Shown here one piece after another: positions 7,931 through 17,161 of a stretch of DNA of 64,000 nt (the first letter of the stretch is position 1; each line of letters begins with the position of its first letter). Origin of the DNA: Aedoeadaptatus ivorii (GTDB taxonomy: Bacteria; Bacillota; Clostridia; Tissierellales; Peptoniphilaceae); NCBI RefSeq assembly GCF_030815095.1, contig NZ_JAUSWF010000007.1:66524-130523 (forward strand). The letters are read 5' to 3'. The notes under the pieces are model-generated. The model made no database searches. It had not been told where the DNA came from and saw nothing but the letters and a program-made list of their open reading frames with translations. Position numbers and translations under genes: made by a program.

Positions 7931-8686
7931 ATGAAATTGGTATCTTGGAATGTAAACGGCATTCGCGCCGCGCTCAAGAAGGGGTTTATGGATTTCTTCG
8001 AGGCGGCGGATGCGGATATTTTCTGCCTCCAGGAGACGAAGCTCTCGGCGGGCCAGCTGGAACTGGAACTCGACGGCTACGAGCAGTACTGGAATTACGC
8101 CGAAAAGAAGGGATACAGCGGCACGGCGGTGTTTACGAAGATTTCGCCGATCCACGTGACCTTCGGCATCGGCGACGACGAACACGACCGCGAGGGCCGG
8201 GTGATTACCTGCGAATTTGAGGAGTTCTTTTTGGTGAACTGCTATACGCCCAATTCCAAGCGAGGGCTGGCCAGATTGGATTACCGCATGGTTTGGGAAG
8301 ACGCGTTTCGGGCATATTTAACCATGTTGGAGACGGTAAAACCCGTGGTGCTCTGTGGCGATTTGAATGTGGCGCACAAGGAGATCGACCTCAAGAACCC
8401 GTCCAGCAATCGGAGAAATGCCGGCTTTACCGACGAGGAGCGCAATCAATTTACGAATCTGTTGCGTACAGGGTACACGGATTCGTTCCGCCACTTATAT
8501 CCCGACGCGACGGATCGGTACAGCTGGTGGAGTTACATTACCAAGGCGCGGGAGCGAAATGTGGGGTGGCGCATCGACTATTTTGTCGTAAGCGACGCCC
8601 TGACGGATCAAATTCTCGATGCGGACATCCGCGACGACGTATACGGCTCGGACCACTGTCCGGTTACGCTCGAACTGGGGATTTGA
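7931..8686 (+). CDS. exoA: Exodeoxyribonuclease III
   Basis: Class II AP endonuclease / 3'-5' exonuclease of base-excision repair. Of normal length (251 residues), with the active-site blocks WNVNGIRA (N7), LQETKL (metal ligand E35), YTPNS, CGDLNVAH and the C-terminal SDHCPV. The start is the ATG 1 bp after the TtcA-like stop, with GGAGAATAGT as ribosome binding site; longer upstream versions of this frame overlap the preceding gene and are rejected. Confidence 0.95.
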   Translation: MKLVSWNVNGIRAALKKGFMDFFEAADADIFCLQETKLSAGQLELELDGYEQYWNYAEKKGYSGTAVFTKISPIHVTFGIGDDEHDREGRVITCEFEEFFLVNCYTPNSKRGLARLDYRMVWEDAFRAYLTMLETVKPVVLCGDLNVAHKEIDLKNPSSNRRNAGFTDEERNQFTNLLRTGYTDSFRHLYPDATDRYSWWSYITKARERNVGWRIDYFVVSDALTDQILDADIRDDVYGSDHCPVTLELGI

Positions 8687-8696
8687 AAGCTTTTCA

Positions 8697-8725
8697 TTGC
8701 ATTATCCCGCCAAAGGGTTTAAAAT
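8697..8725 (+). promoter_or_regulatory. Candidate promoter for the flavodiiron gene
   Basis: TTGCAT and TAAAAT are separated by 17 bp, about 40 bp before the start codon. Confidence 0.55.
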
Positions 8726-8764
8726 CGTATAAGAAATATCAATCCATAAGAGAAAGGTGAGAAC

Positions 8765-9973
8765 ATGGCGAATACTAGATTTGTAAAGATCCACGACCAA
8801 CTGCACTATATCGGCGTCAACGACCGCTACACCCATCTGTTTGAGGCCATGTGGCCCCTGCCCGACGGCATCAGCTACAACTCCTATCTGCTGGACGGAG
8901 GCAGCGAAACCTGCTTGATCGACTGCGTAAAGATCGATTCCATTATCGAGTTTATGGAAAAGCTCCGTAGCGTACTGGGCGGACGCGGCCTCGACTATGT
9001 CGTGGTCAACCACATGGAACCGGACCATACCTCTTCGCTGAAGGCGGTAGTAGAGTCTTTCCCTGGCTGCAAGGTCATTACCAACTCCAAGGCCGTCAAG
9101 ATGATGGAAAACTTCTACGGCATCGGCGAAGATCGCGTGGTCCTCGTGGGCGACGGCGACACGGTAAAGATCGGCGAGCGCGAACTGACCTTCTACTCTA
9201 CCCCCATGGTGCATTGGCCCGAGTCTATGGTCTGCTTTGAGGAAGCCACCGGCACGCTCTTCTCCCAAGACGCCTTCGGCGGATACGGCACCCTCGACGG
9301 GGCGATCTTCGACGATCAGATCGAATGGGACAAGTATCGCGACGAAACCGTGCGCTACTACACCAATATCGTCGGCAAGTACAGCGTACAGGTAACCCGC
9401 GCCCTAAAGAAGCTCGAAGGGCTGGACATCAAGATGATCTGCCCGGACCACGGTCCCATTTGGCGCGAAAACATCGAGCCTATCGTCAAGCTGTATAGCG
9501 ATCTCAGCGAACAAAAAACCGAAGACGGCGTGCTGATCGTCTACGGTTCTATGTACGGCAACACCGAAATGATGGCCGAAGCCATCGCACGCGCCCTTAC
9601 CGAAGAAGGCGTACGCAATATTCGCATTCGCGACGTGTCCAAAACCCACCTGAGCTATTTGATCAGCGAAACCTGGAACTACCGCGGCATTATTCTGGGC
9701 TGCCCCACCTACAATGTGGACCTCTTCCCGCCCATGCGCACCTTGGTGGAAACCCTCAAAAAACAAAAGATGAAAAACCACATCCTCGGCACCTTCACCA
9801 ACTACAGTTGGGGCGGCGGCGCCGAAAAGCAAATGGCCGCCTTTGCCGAAGAGAGCAAGTGGGAAGTGCTCCCCACCACCATCGATGTGATGGGCGCACC
9901 GGAAGACGAAGATCTCGAAAAATGTCGCCAAATGGCAAAAGAAATGGCCGAAGCACTGGAAAAATATCGCTAA
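8765..9973 (+). CDS. Flavodiiron protein (A-type flavoprotein, O2/NO reductase)
   Basis: Cytosolic oxygen or nitric-oxide reductase that protects anaerobes. It has an N-terminal metallo-beta-lactamase-fold diiron domain with the complete ligand set (H83, E85, D87, then H150, D169, H229) and a C-terminal flavodoxin domain starting at GSMYGNT (261-267) for FMN. At 402 residues it is the two-domain class A form, needing an external rubredoxin or similar donor, which is not encoded nearby. It is a single-gene unit with its own promoter and terminator. Confidence 0.95.
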   Translation: MANTRFVKIHDQLHYIGVNDRYTHLFEAMWPLPDGISYNSYLLDGGSETCLIDCVKIDSIIEFMEKLRSVLGGRGLDYVVVNHMEPDHTSSLKAVVESFPGCKVITNSKAVKMMENFYGIGEDRVVLVGDGDTVKIGERELTFYSTPMVHWPESMVCFEEATGTLFSQDAFGGYGTLDGAIFDDQIEWDKYRDETVRYYTNIVGKYSVQVTRALKKLEGLDIKMICPDHGPIWRENIEPIVKLYSDLSEQKTEDGVLIVYGSMYGNTEMMAEAIARALTEEGVRNIRIRDVSKTHLSYLISETWNYRGIILGCPTYNVDLFPPMRTLVETLKKQKMKNHILGTFTNYSWGGGAEKQMAAFAEESKWEVLPTTIDVMGAPEDEDLEKCRQMAKEMAEALEKYR

Positions 9974-9974
9974 G

Positions 9975-10002
9975 AAAAATCTCCCTGCGGGGAGATTTTT
10001 TG
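9975..10002 (+). terminator. Intrinsic terminator after the flavodiiron gene
   Basis: AAAATCTCCC / GGGAGATTTT with a TGCG loop and a T tail starts directly after the stop codon. Confidence 0.9.
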
Positions 10003-10030
10003 CGGAAAATGAATGGGTCGATTTAACTGT

Positions 10031-10057
10031 CGCGCCTCCTCCAAGGGGGCGCGTTTT
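10031..10057 (+). terminator. Second terminator-like hairpin
   Basis: CGCGCC / GGCGCG is followed by five T. It may back up the first terminator or end a short unseen transcript. Confidence 0.55.
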
Positions 10058-10112
10058 TGATTGGATTTATGGAAAAACGAAGGGAATTATAATTTGGAGA
10101 CAGAGATTGGAC

Positions 10113-10141
10113 TTGACGGCGATCGTGGAGGTGGATAGAAT
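10113..10141 (+). promoter_or_regulatory. Candidate promoter for the SLH surface protein
   Basis: TTGACG and TAGAAT are separated by 17 bp, 44 bp upstream of the ATG, with AAAGGAGA before the start. Confidence 0.6.
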
Positions 10142-10184
10142 ACAATTATAAAAATGATATCACTTATCAACAAAGGAGACATAT

Positions 10185-13100
10185 ATGCAAAAGAATGATC
10201 GAAAACAACTCCGAATACATAGTAAGAAATCATATTTGGCTTTGGCGGGGGCGATTCTCGCGACGGGAGTGCCTACAAATGCCTTTGCAGTGAGAGCGGC
10301 GAATGCGTTTCGCCCAGGTACATATACGGCGTCTGCGAACGGCTATCGGGGAGAGGTAAAAGTAGCCGTAGATGTGTCGGAACAAAACGGCGAGATCCGA
10401 ATCGATGCGATTCGTGCCGATCGCGGTGCTGAGACGGAATCGAAATGGAAGTTGCTGGAGGACGCGGGACTTTTGGATACGATTAAAGATAACGGAGGTC
10501 CCGACGGCGTCGATACCGTATCAAAAGCCACGGTGAGCTCTCGTGCGGTACTGGAAGCCACGGGAAAGGCGATCGATGCCGCAAACAGTGCGGCGGAAAA
10601 ACCTGCGGCCGAAGAAGAAGTTGTCGTGGATCCCGCGTCGATTTTTGACGGCGGCACGGGAACGGCAGAGGATCCGTACATAATTCGCAGTGCGCAGACT
10701 TTGCAGCAGTTTGCTCAGTCGACCGAGGCAGTCGATGTCGAGGGCAAGGTGAATGATTATGCGGGCGTATATATTGCATTGGATTCCGATGTAGAACTTA
10801 CGGGAGAATGGAAGCCCATCGGTTCATTGGCCCATCCTTTTAAGGGAGATTTCGACGGTCGCGGACATCGCATTACGGGGCTTCACATAGGGAGCAAAGA
10901 GGATCCCGCTAAAAAAAGAAACGTAAGTGACGGATTCTTCGGGAATGTAGCGGGCGCGAACATACGCAATCTTGCGATCGACGCAAAAATCTATGCCATA
11001 TCCGACGGAGCATATATGGTGGGTGCCTTAGCGGGCACAGCACGGGAATCTCGCCTCGATCGAATCGATGTGACGGCTACGATCGTCGCCGAGACCACAC
11101 ATCGAAAGAGCAACCTCTTTGTCGGCGGTATTGTCGGCAGCGGTATGAAGCAGGAAATCTATAATTGTACGGCGAATGTAGATCTTCGCTCGACAGCGGT
11201 GGGCGGAACGGCCGAGGCCGGGGGCATTGTGGGGATCACCAATCGCGGTATTGTGGCCAATTGCCGCTCGACGGGAAAAATCGGAGGCTCTACCGATCGC
11301 GTACAGGAAGAAGGTATGACGGCATTTGGCGGAATTGCCGGTGTAAACGGGGGAACGATTGTCAATACATACTCGTGCATGGATATCGTTTCGGATAGCT
11401 ACACGCACTATGTCGGCGCCGTGGTTGGATGGGCGACGGGCATCGCCGATACTTTTCAATCGTACTATGACGCGAATTCGATCTTGGTGGTCGACGATAA
11501 AACCAAAGATCGGCACGTTGTTTCCCCTTCGATTCCTATCGGATGGGCGGTTGGCGCCGGCGTAACAGAAGATGGCGTGCCCTACACGGGAAGTGTCGCC
11601 CTGGATGTAGAAGCGGCGGATCTGCAGGGGGCGACAAAAAAACTCGATGCGAATATTACAAAGCTCTGCGCGGATCTTTCGAAGGGCGGTCGCCAAGAGG
11701 GGCATTGGAAACCCTCACAATCCGAAAATGCACTGAATCGCTGGGTTTTGAATGATAAGCCTTCGCTTATAGAAGAAAGGATTCGCCCTGCATACGATGC
11801 CAAAACTTCGGCGCGGATTGAGTCGTTACTACCAAAGGCCGACGAACATTTGCTTCCCGGCGCGTTTTACGGCAGGAGCAGGGACGGCTCGGTATTGATA
11901 AGGGCAGAAATAGACGATAGCGGTGCATGGCAGAAAATCGAGACACTTTCGGGTTCGGTCGATGCGGCGGCGATCGGCAAATTGCTGCGGGGAGAAGCCG
12001 ACTACGAAAATTTGCCGAAGAGTGCGCTGAAAGAAGCGATTCGCGATGTGATGCTGCGTTCGAAAAATCGCGACTTTACGGGATATGGTATGGCGGATGT
12101 AGAATCGATTTTTGCGGCGGGGAAAGGCACGGTCGAAGATCCCTACATAATCCAAACGCGGGAGCAATTTATAAATTTTGCCGCGAGCATTAATGCCGAC
12201 GAGTCCTATGCGGACAAGTACATCCGGCTGGATGCGGATATGATTCTAACGGATGTGTGGATGCCTGCCGGATCAGGCGGGAAGTGGCCCTTCAAGGGAC
12301 ACTTTAACGGTGGGGGTCATACAATTTACAATATGTGCATTGGCACAAAGGATGCCCCGTATACAGGCAAATTTGCAGGTCTGTTCACCTATATCGATGG
12401 CGGAGAAATTCACGATTTGCGCTTGAAAAATTACGAAATTCACGTCAAAGGCAAGTCAGACCAAAAGGCATTTGTCGGTGCTGTGGCTCCGCATATAAAG
12501 AACGGAATGATCAATGGCATAGAGGCGAGCGGAACGATGGCGATTGATACAGATGCCGCTGAAATTTATGCGGGCGGCCTATTTTCCCAAACGGACAAGA
12601 GCCGTATCGTTAACGTGCGCTCGAAAGCAGATCTTATAGCGAAATCCGGCTCCAGAAATATTTATGCGGGCGGCGTTGTGGGGCTCAACAATCGTTCGCT
12701 TCTCTTAAATGGAATCGCCGCAGGTACGGTGCAGGCGGAAACGGCACTGAATCGCGCCATGGTAGGCGGTATCGTCGGTATGAATGCTGGGGTATTGTCG
12801 AACTTTTATGCCGATGTCTTTGTTCATGCCGCAAATCCCACAGGCGATGCGGGTACCGTAGCGGGTAGAAATACCGGCATCGGTTATATGTACGATAACT
12901 TTTACCATCCCGATAAGGTTCCCGTTGTGGCGGGAAAGACGACAAAGCCAAAAGCGATCGGCACCGTAGTGGAAGGCACCAAAGAGGTAAAAGGAGAGGT
13001 TGCGGACAACGGCAGTGCCTATATTCAAGAAGCCGTGGGTGCACTCAACCGGGGACCGAAGCGGGAGTGGATCGATGCGGCGATCTCTCTTTGGCTGAAG

Positions 13101-13850
13101 GGCGACTCTCTTGATGGAATCATACTAAAATCGTGGAAGATTCAAGACGGTGTTCTTTCCTTTGCCGACCCGTCTGTAAGGGAAGAAGAAAAGGAAGTAC
13201 CGCGGCAGAGTGCGCCGAAGTGGAGACCCGACGGGAATGTGGGATCGCAGCGTCTCGCGCCCGAGAAGACGGAAAATAGCCCGAATGAAAAGGCAATGCC
13301 TGAACAGCCGGCATTTATCGATAGTATCGGCCACTGGGCAGCAGAGCCGATTCGATATGTCGTCGAAAAAGGCTATTTTAAGGGCATATCGCCTACGCAA
13401 TTCGCTCCAGACGGCGAGATGACGCGCGAAATGTTTGTGACCGTCTTGGGAAGACGATCTGGCATCTCGAGAAAAGATACCGATGCGGGCTTTCGGGATG
13501 TAAAGAAAAATGCCTATTCAGCGGCCTATATCCGCTGGGCCAGGGACAATCACATCGTGGAAGGGATAGGGGAGGATTGCTTCGCGCCGGATGCCCCCAT
13601 AACACGAGAAGAGATGGCGACGATGCTCGACCGATACGCGGCTTATGCTCGTATTACATGGCAGTCCTCTGCCGTTCCCACCGTAAGCGATATGGATGAA
13701 GTGTCCGATTGGGCGAAGAAATCGGTAGAAAAGCTCAACCGGGCGGGATTGGTTCGTGGACGGGAGACGGGCATATTTGATCCCAAAGCGTGCTCCACGC
13801 GTGCAGAAATCGCACAAATTTTATATCGGCTAGACCGAGAGATGGAATAA
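10185..13850 (+). CDS. SLH-anchored surface protein with FMN-binding-like and GLUG modules
   Basis: Large exported protein of 1221 residues. Residues 1-35 form a signal peptide (basic start, hydrophobic core, cleavage near NAFA). Residues 44-130 resemble an FMN-binding domain; D110-T-V-S-K-A-T116 matches the flavinylation motif except for Lys in place of Gly. Residues ~155-490 are a beta-helical region that opens with EDPYII and carries GLUG-type repeats (GGIVG, GGIAG). Both modules then recur: a degenerate FMN-binding-like segment (~590-635) without the acceptor Thr, and a second GLUG region (~645-970). Three SLH domains (~1040-1221) would bind it to the wall. It is monocistronic. Function unknown: adhesin, S-layer component or extracellular flavoprotein. 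Confidence 0.85.
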   Translation: MQKNDRKQLRIHSKKSYLALAGAILATGVPTNAFAVRAANAFRPGTYTASANGYRGEVKVAVDVSEQNGEIRIDAIRADRGAETESKWKLLEDAGLLDTIKDNGGPDGVDTVSKATVSSRAVLEATGKAIDAANSAAEKPAAEEEVVVDPASIFDGGTGTAEDPYIIRSAQTLQQFAQSTEAVDVEGKVNDYAGVYIALDSDVELTGEWKPIGSLAHPFKGDFDGRGHRITGLHIGSKEDPAKKRNVSDGFFGNVAGANIRNLAIDAKIYAISDGAYMVGALAGTARESRLDRIDVTATIVAETTHRKSNLFVGGIVGSGMKQEIYNCTANVDLRSTAVGGTAEAGGIVGITNRGIVANCRSTGKIGGSTDRVQEEGMTAFGGIAGVNGGTIVNTYSCMDIVSDSYTHYVGAVVGWATGIADTFQSYYDANSILVVDDKTKDRHVVSPSIPIGWAVGAGVTEDGVPYTGSVALDVEAADLQGATKKLDANITKLCADLSKGGRQEGHWKPSQSENALNRWVLNDKPSLIEERIRPAYDAKTSARIESLLPKADEHLLPGAFYGRSRDGSVLIRAEIDDSGAWQKIETLSGSVDAAAIGKLLRGEADYENLPKSALKEAIRDVMLRSKNRDFTGYGMADVESIFAAGKGTVEDPYIIQTREQFINFAASINADESYADKYIRLDADMILTDVWMPAGSGGKWPFKGHFNGGGHTIYNMCIGTKDAPYTGKFAGLFTYIDGGEIHDLRLKNYEIHVKGKSDQKAFVGAVAPHIKNGMINGIEASGTMAIDTDAAEIYAGGLFSQTDKSRIVNVRSKADLIAKSGSRNIYAGGVVGLNNRSLLLNGIAAGTVQAETALNRAMVGGIVGMNAGVLSNFYADVFVHAANPTGDAGTVAGRNTGIGYMYDNFYHPDKVPVVAGKTTKPKAIGTVVEGTKEVKGEVADNGSAYIQEAVGALNRGPKREWIDAAISLWLKGDSLDGIILKSWKIQDGVLSFADPSVREEEKEVPRQSAPKWRPDGNVGSQRLAPEKTENSPNEKAMPEQPAFIDSIGHWAAEPIRYVVEKGYFKGISPTQFAPDGEMTREMFVTVLGRRSGISRKDTDAGFRDVKKNAYSAAYIRWARDNHIVEGIGEDCFAPDAPITREEMATMLDRYAAYARITWQSSAVPTVSDMDEVSDWAKKSVEKLNRAGLVRGRETGIFDPKACSTRAEIAQILYRLDREME

Positions 13851-13865
13851 GGCGTTTTCCCCATA

Positions 13866-13902
13866 CAAAAACCCCGCCTCGCAATCGCGAAGCGGGGTTT
13901 TT
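13866..13902. terminator. Bidirectional terminator
   Basis: AAAACCCCGC / GCGGGGTTTT lies between the convergent surface-protein and reductase genes, with A and T runs on the two sides. Confidence 0.85.
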
Positions 13903-13933
13903 CCGTGCATGGAAATGTTGTCGATAGGAAATT

Positions 13934-15289
13934 TTAGCGCATGGTGACCATTTCTTCGGCGCCGGTGGGGTGGATGGCCACGGTGGCGTCGAAGTCGGCT
14001 TTGGTGGCGCCGATTTTTACGGTGACGCCGAAGCCCTGCATCATTTCGTCGACGCCTTCGCCCATGGCGTGGATGCCGACGATTTTTTCTTCGGGGCCGG
14101 CGCATACGAGCAGCATGCGGTTTTCGATGCGGTCGCCGGAGACGGCGGAGCGCATGTCGGTAAACTGTGTCTTGTAGGTCTTTATATTTTCCGCGCCGTG
14201 GGCCTCTCGCGCGGCTTGTTCGGTAAGGCCGACGCTTCCCATGGCGGGGTGGGTGAACACGACGGTGGGCACATTGTCGTAGTCGAGGTGGGCGTCTTCT
14301 TTGCCGCCGAAGAGCCGATCGGAGAGGAAGCGACCGGCGGCGATGGCGACGGGGGTGAGGTCGAGCTTTCCGGTGACATCGCCGATGGCGTAGATGCCCT
14401 CTTCGGCGGTGCGTTCGTAGGTATCGGATACGATATGGCCCGAGGTCTTGGTTTCCACCGCGGTGTTTTCGAGTCCCATGTCGTCGGTGTTGGGGGCGAT
14501 GCCCGCCGCCCAGATGACGCGCTCGAAGACGGCGGTCTCTCCGTCTTCGAAGGTGATTTCTACGCCTTCGGGCACGGCTTTAAACGAAGCGGCGCTCTTG
14601 CGAAAGTGGAAGTGTACGCCGTGGCTTTCCATTTCGTGGGTAACGCCTTCGGTGATATAGGGATCGAAGTTTTTCAGGATGCTGTCGCCCCGCACGAGGA
14701 AGTGGGTGGCGACGCCCATTCCCGCCAAAAATCCCGAGAGTTCGGTGCCGATATAGCCGCCGCCCACCACCGCGACGGATTTGGGCAGATCCGTCCAGCG
14801 GAAGAAGTCGGTGGAGTAGTCTACCAGTTCGTTCCCCGGCAGCTTGCAGCGGGCGGGGGAGGCGCCGGTGGCGATGGTGATGTGATCGGCGCGGTAGGCC
14901 TTGCCGTCCACCTCGACGGTATGGGGATCGACGAAGCGCGCCCGACCCGTAATGCGGGTGATTTCGTTTTTTTTGAGTCGGCGCTCGTAGGCGCTTCTCG
15001 CCCGGTCCATATAGGCGATTTGGCTTTCGCGCAGTTTCCCGTATTCGAATGCCAAATCGTCTGCGTCAAAGCCGAAGCCCGGCGCCTCCACCACAAAGGT
15101 TCGGCGAATGGACGATGCGTACCAGAGTACCTTTTTGGGCACGCAACCCCGGTTGACGCAGGTGCCGCCCAAATCTTGTTCTTCTATGACGGCGACTTTG
15201 GCGCCGTATTCCGCCGCGCGGTTGGCGGTAGCGATGCCGCCGCTGCCGCCGCCGATGACGATATAATCAAATTGTTCTACTTGCTCCAT
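13934..15289 (-). CDS. Glutathione-reductase-like pyridine nucleotide-disulfide oxidoreductase
   Basis: FAD-dependent disulfide reductase of 451 residues. FAD-binding GGGSGG is at 13-18, the redox-active pair C44/C49 in GGTCVNRGC, an NAD(P)H-binding GGGYIGTE motif in the middle, and the catalytic H440 in the C-terminal HPTGAEE. The overall pattern is glutathione reductase-like, but related enzymes use other low-molecular-weight disulfides, and no glutathione synthesis gene is in the window. The ATG follows an AGGGGTAAATT region. Monocistronic between terminators. Confidence 0.88.
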   Translation of the reverse strand: MEQVEQFDYIVIGGGSGGIATANRAAEYGAKVAVIEEQDLGGTCVNRGCVPKKVLWYASSIRRTFVVEAPGFGFDADDLAFEYGKLRESQIAYMDRARSAYERRLKKNEITRITGRARFVDPHTVEVDGKAYRADHITIATGASPARCKLPGNELVDYSTDFFRWTDLPKSVAVVGGGYIGTELSGFLAGMGVATHFLVRGDSILKNFDPYITEGVTHEMESHGVHFHFRKSAASFKAVPEGVEITFEDGETAVFERVIWAAGIAPNTDDMGLENTAVETKTSGHIVSDTYERTAEEGIYAIGDVTGKLDLTPVAIAAGRFLSDRLFGGKEDAHLDYDNVPTVVFTHPAMGSVGLTEQAAREAHGAENIKTYKTQFTDMRSAVSGDRIENRMLLVCAGPEEKIVGIHAMGEGVDEMMQGFGVTVKIGATKADFDATVAIHPTGAEEMVTMR

Positions 15290-15373
15290 AATTTACCCCT
15301 TTCCTTTCCGGATCTATATACCCAAAGGGGACGGGGCTCATTCGCAGAAAGTGAATAAATTAACGATACAAAT

Positions 15374-15404
15374 CCAAAAAACCGCCCCCACAAAGAGGGC
15401 GGTC
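15374..15404 (-). terminator. Intrinsic terminator after the alanine symporter
   Basis: On the minus strand an ACCGCCC / GGGCGGT stem is followed by a run of T, just past the symporter stop codon. Confidence 0.8.
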
Positions 15405-15413
15405 GGTAGGCAG

Positions 15414-16793
15414 TTATCGTAAGAGATGTTTGTACTCGTCGGGCGATTTGCGCACCCGGTCGTCGGCGAAGAAGTCCTTCGCGAGGGCGTATACCACACC
15501 GGAAAGCCCGATCAGGGCGATCAGGTTGGGGATGGCCATAAACCCGTTTAAGATGTTCGCCACGGTCCAGGCGAGGCCGAGGTTCATGGTGCAGCCGATA
15601 AAGGTCAAGATCAGATAGACGACCTTGTAGGGGATGCTGACTTTGTCGCCCAAGAGGTAGCGGATCGAGGTCTCGCCATAGTATTCCCAGCTGAGGATGG
15701 TCGAGAAGGCGAAGAGCAACAGACCGATGGACACGATGTATTTGCCGAGGACGAATTTGGTGGCAAAGGCGTGGGAGACCAGTACCGAGGGGTCGGTGAT
15801 GCCGTCGTCCAATACGCCGGAGGTCAGGATGACCAGGGCGGTGATGGTACATACGATAAAGGTGTCCAAAAATACTTCGGTGACGCCCCAAATACCTTGG
15901 CGGGTGGGGTGGTCGGTGGAAGCGGTGGCGTGGGCGATGGGCGAGGAGCCGAGGCCTGCTTCGTTGGTGAATACGCCGCGGCTGATGCCGTTTCGCATCG
16001 CCATCATGATGGTGTAGCCGAGAGCGCCGCCGCCGGCGGCTTGGGGATTGAATGCGCCGATAAAGATCGAAGCGATGGCACTGCCCAAAGTATCGATATT
16101 CGAGAAAATGATAATCAGACCGCCGATAATATAGAAGGTTGCCATAAAGGGAACCAGTTTTTCGGTCACTTTGGCAATGGATTGGATGCCGCCGATAACG
16201 ACGACGGCGGCGAGCGCGGTGATAATGACCGCGGTGACGAACTTCGGCACATTAAAACTGCCGTTTAAGGTATTGGCGATGGCATTGGATTGTACGGAGT
16301 TGCCGATCCCCAGGGTGGCGATGGCGGCGAACAACGCAAAGGCCTTGCCGAGCCAGGGTTTTTTCAATCCCCGCTCGATATAGTACATGGGACCGCCGGC
16401 ATAGCCGCCCTGCGCGGTTTTCACCCGATAGGCGATGGCGAGGTTGACTTCCGAGAATTTGGTACACATCCCAAAAAAGGCGGCGACCCACATCCAGAAT
16501 ACGGCGCCGGGTCCGCCGCCCAAGATCGCGACGGAAACGCCGACGATATTGCCGGTACCGACGGTGGCCGCCAGGGCGGTAGATAGGGCCTGGAAGGGGC
16601 TGATGGCGCCCTCTTCGATCTCGCCCTTTTCAAAAATCTTTCCGAGGGTGTGTTTTATTATATAGGGGAAGCGCCGGAATTGTATAAAACGCGTACGAAT
16701 CGTCAGCACGATGCCGGCGCCGAGGAGTAGGGCGATCAGGGGAAGGCCCCAGAACACCTCGTCAAATTTGGTCAAAAATTCTGCAAATGACAT
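15414..16793 (-). CDS. Sodium/alanine symporter (AGCS family)
   Basis: Sodium-coupled alanine/glycine uptake carrier in the cytoplasmic membrane. The 459-residue protein has about ten or eleven hydrophobic segments and the family signatures GTGNIVGV and GGPGAVFWMWV, plus NEAGLGSSPIAHA. The ATG at 16793 is chosen because GGAGGTGTCAT precedes it; the frame stays open a further 21 codons without a site. Expected to import amino acids for fermentation. Monocistronic with its own promoter. Confidence 0.93.
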   Translation of the reverse strand: MSFAEFLTKFDEVFWGLPLIALLLGAGIVLTIRTRFIQFRRFPYIIKHTLGKIFEKGEIEEGAISPFQALSTALAATVGTGNIVGVSVAILGGGPGAVFWMWVAAFFGMCTKFSEVNLAIAYRVKTAQGGYAGGPMYYIERGLKKPWLGKAFALFAAIATLGIGNSVQSNAIANTLNGSFNVPKFVTAVIITALAAVVVIGGIQSIAKVTEKLVPFMATFYIIGGLIIIFSNIDTLGSAIASIFIGAFNPQAAGGGALGYTIMMAMRNGISRGVFTNEAGLGSSPIAHATASTDHPTRQGIWGVTEVFLDTFIVCTITALVILTSGVLDDGITDPSVLVSHAFATKFVLGKYIVSIGLLLFAFSTILSWEYYGETSIRYLLGDKVSIPYKVVYLILTFIGCTMNLGLAWTVANILNGFMAIPNLIALIGLSGVVYALAKDFFADDRVRKSPDEYKHLLR

Positions 16794-16847
16794 ATGACAC
16801 CTCCGACTGAGAAAAGAATATACGGTACGATGACTGCTTCTGTATAT

Positions 16848-16875
16848 ATTATACACATGGATTCAAAAAGTTAAA
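16848..16875 (-). promoter_or_regulatory. Candidate promoter for the alanine symporter
   Basis: On the minus strand TTTAAC and a consensus TATAAT are separated by 16 bp, about 55 bp before the start codon. Confidence 0.55.
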
Positions 16876-17121
16876 GCACAAAATACAAAAATTTACAAAA
16901 ATTCGGAAAAATAAGATTGACGGTAAAATAACGACTCGTATTAAAAATATCAATTAGAAAATGGTGTGAGTTTATAAATTTTTATACCGATCGCAGAAAC
17001 AGCAATGAATTTCAATTCGTATATTTTACACATATAGAAAATGACCGACGAATCGGTCGCGAATAGAGGCAAAATACATCAATAAAATGAAAACATACAT
17101 CGTATGGGTGAAAAAATACAT
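16876..17121. other. AT-rich intergenic stretch without a gene
   Basis: This ~245-bp region is conspicuously AT-rich compared with the GC-rich genes around it. No ORF with a ribosome binding site is seen. A small perfect hairpin, GACCGA / TCGGTC with a CGAA loop (17043-17058), is the only structure noticed; it lacks a T run. Confidence 0.5.
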
Positions 17122-17155
17122 AAAAAACCCCGCCGCGGCATCGCCACAGGCGGGG
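17122..17155 (-). terminator. Intrinsic terminator after opuAC
   Basis: A CCCCGCC / GGCGGGG stem followed on the minus strand by a T run lies just past the opuAC stop. Confidence 0.8.
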
Positions 17156-17161
17156 ATTGCG

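Noticed and set aside
6907..7977. 356-codon minus-strand ORF opposite purC end and the TtcA-like gene
   Set aside because: It spans two plus-strand genes, a terminator and a promoter, and looks like shadow translation.
13970..15358. Long plus-strand ORF (462 codons) opposite the disulfide reductase
   Set aside because: It is the antisense shadow of a well-supported gene in GC-rich DNA, is Gly/Ala/His-rich and has no recognisable domain.
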